From Euglena gracilis (taxonomy: Eukaryota > Euglenida > Euglenophyceae > Euglenales): DNA of 64,000 bases. The position numbers and the translations under genes were made by a program. Shown piece after piece: positions 63,786 to 64,000 of the stretch; position 1 is the stretch's first letter, and each line of letters opens with the position of its first letter. The stretch spans positions 40,913,572-40,977,571 of the forward strand of contig CP154954.1 in the NCBI GenBank assembly GCA_039621445.1, in the 5' to 3' direction. The notes beneath the pieces are model-generated. The model made no database searches and was not told the DNA's origin. It worked only from the letters and a program-made list of their open reading frames with translations.

Positions 63786-64000
63786 GTAAACGAGGGCGGG
63801 GTGGCAGGGGGGGGGGATGGAAGGTGTGAAGCAGCGCAGCCTCCACCTGTACTCCGCTGCATGCTTTTGACCCCCCGCGTATTAAGCCCGGAGGGCGGCC
63901 ACGTTGGCCTGTGGCAGCGTTTCACGCCTCGTACACCTCTCAAGCACCTTCACCTCCGGGGGACACTGACTGAGTCACACGCGGCGCTGCTGCCAGTGTG
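63786..64000. other. Continuation past the last exon, still open to the window end
   Basis: The frame of the preceding exon continues without stop to 64000, but GTAAAC at 63786 is a better exon end and codon bias drops, so this is more likely intron. Confidence 0.35.

Overview
This window looks like nuclear DNA of a microbial eukaryote (alga or protist) with a large, repeat-dominated genome. There are no bacterial-style operons and no long intact genes. Coding sequence survives as short blocks whose codons end mostly in G or C, bounded by pyrimidine-AG and GT (sometimes GC) and separated by introns of hundreds to thousands of bases. The rest is transposon debris, G/C homopolymer runs, palindromes and tandem repeats. 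A short vertebrate-type TTAGGG array is present. I cannot name the lineage from the sequence.

Layout. 1-4700 holds two degenerate DIRS-type (tyrosine-recombinase) retrotransposons in the same orientation on the minus strand. The left copy gives a readable reverse transcriptase cut by the window edge. The right copy gives a Pol fragment, RNase H and a tyrosine recombinase broken by frameshifts. 4700-28400 is mostly dispersed repeats: miniature inverted-repeat elements starting CAGGG with 8-base target duplications (hAT-like), a 360-base TG run, a 205-base tandem array, and a few isolated plus-strand exon candidates. 28430-37517 carries a run of exon-like blocks on the minus strand, several with hydrophobic segments, ending in a stop at 28430. 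I read this as one multi-exon membrane-protein gene whose introns are packed with these elements. 38800-40550 holds two large minisatellites. 42668-44638 has an RNase H fragment and a LINE-type reverse transcriptase tail. 45650-51020 has striking long perfect palindromes. 54451-54501 is a head-to-head telomeric repeat. 56900-64000 holds further exon candidates, mainly plus strand; the last one is open to the window end.

Confidence is high for the retroelement domains, the transposons with exact target duplications, the palindromes and the tandem repeats. It is moderate for individual exons and low for how exons join. No protein in the exon-like blocks was recognised.
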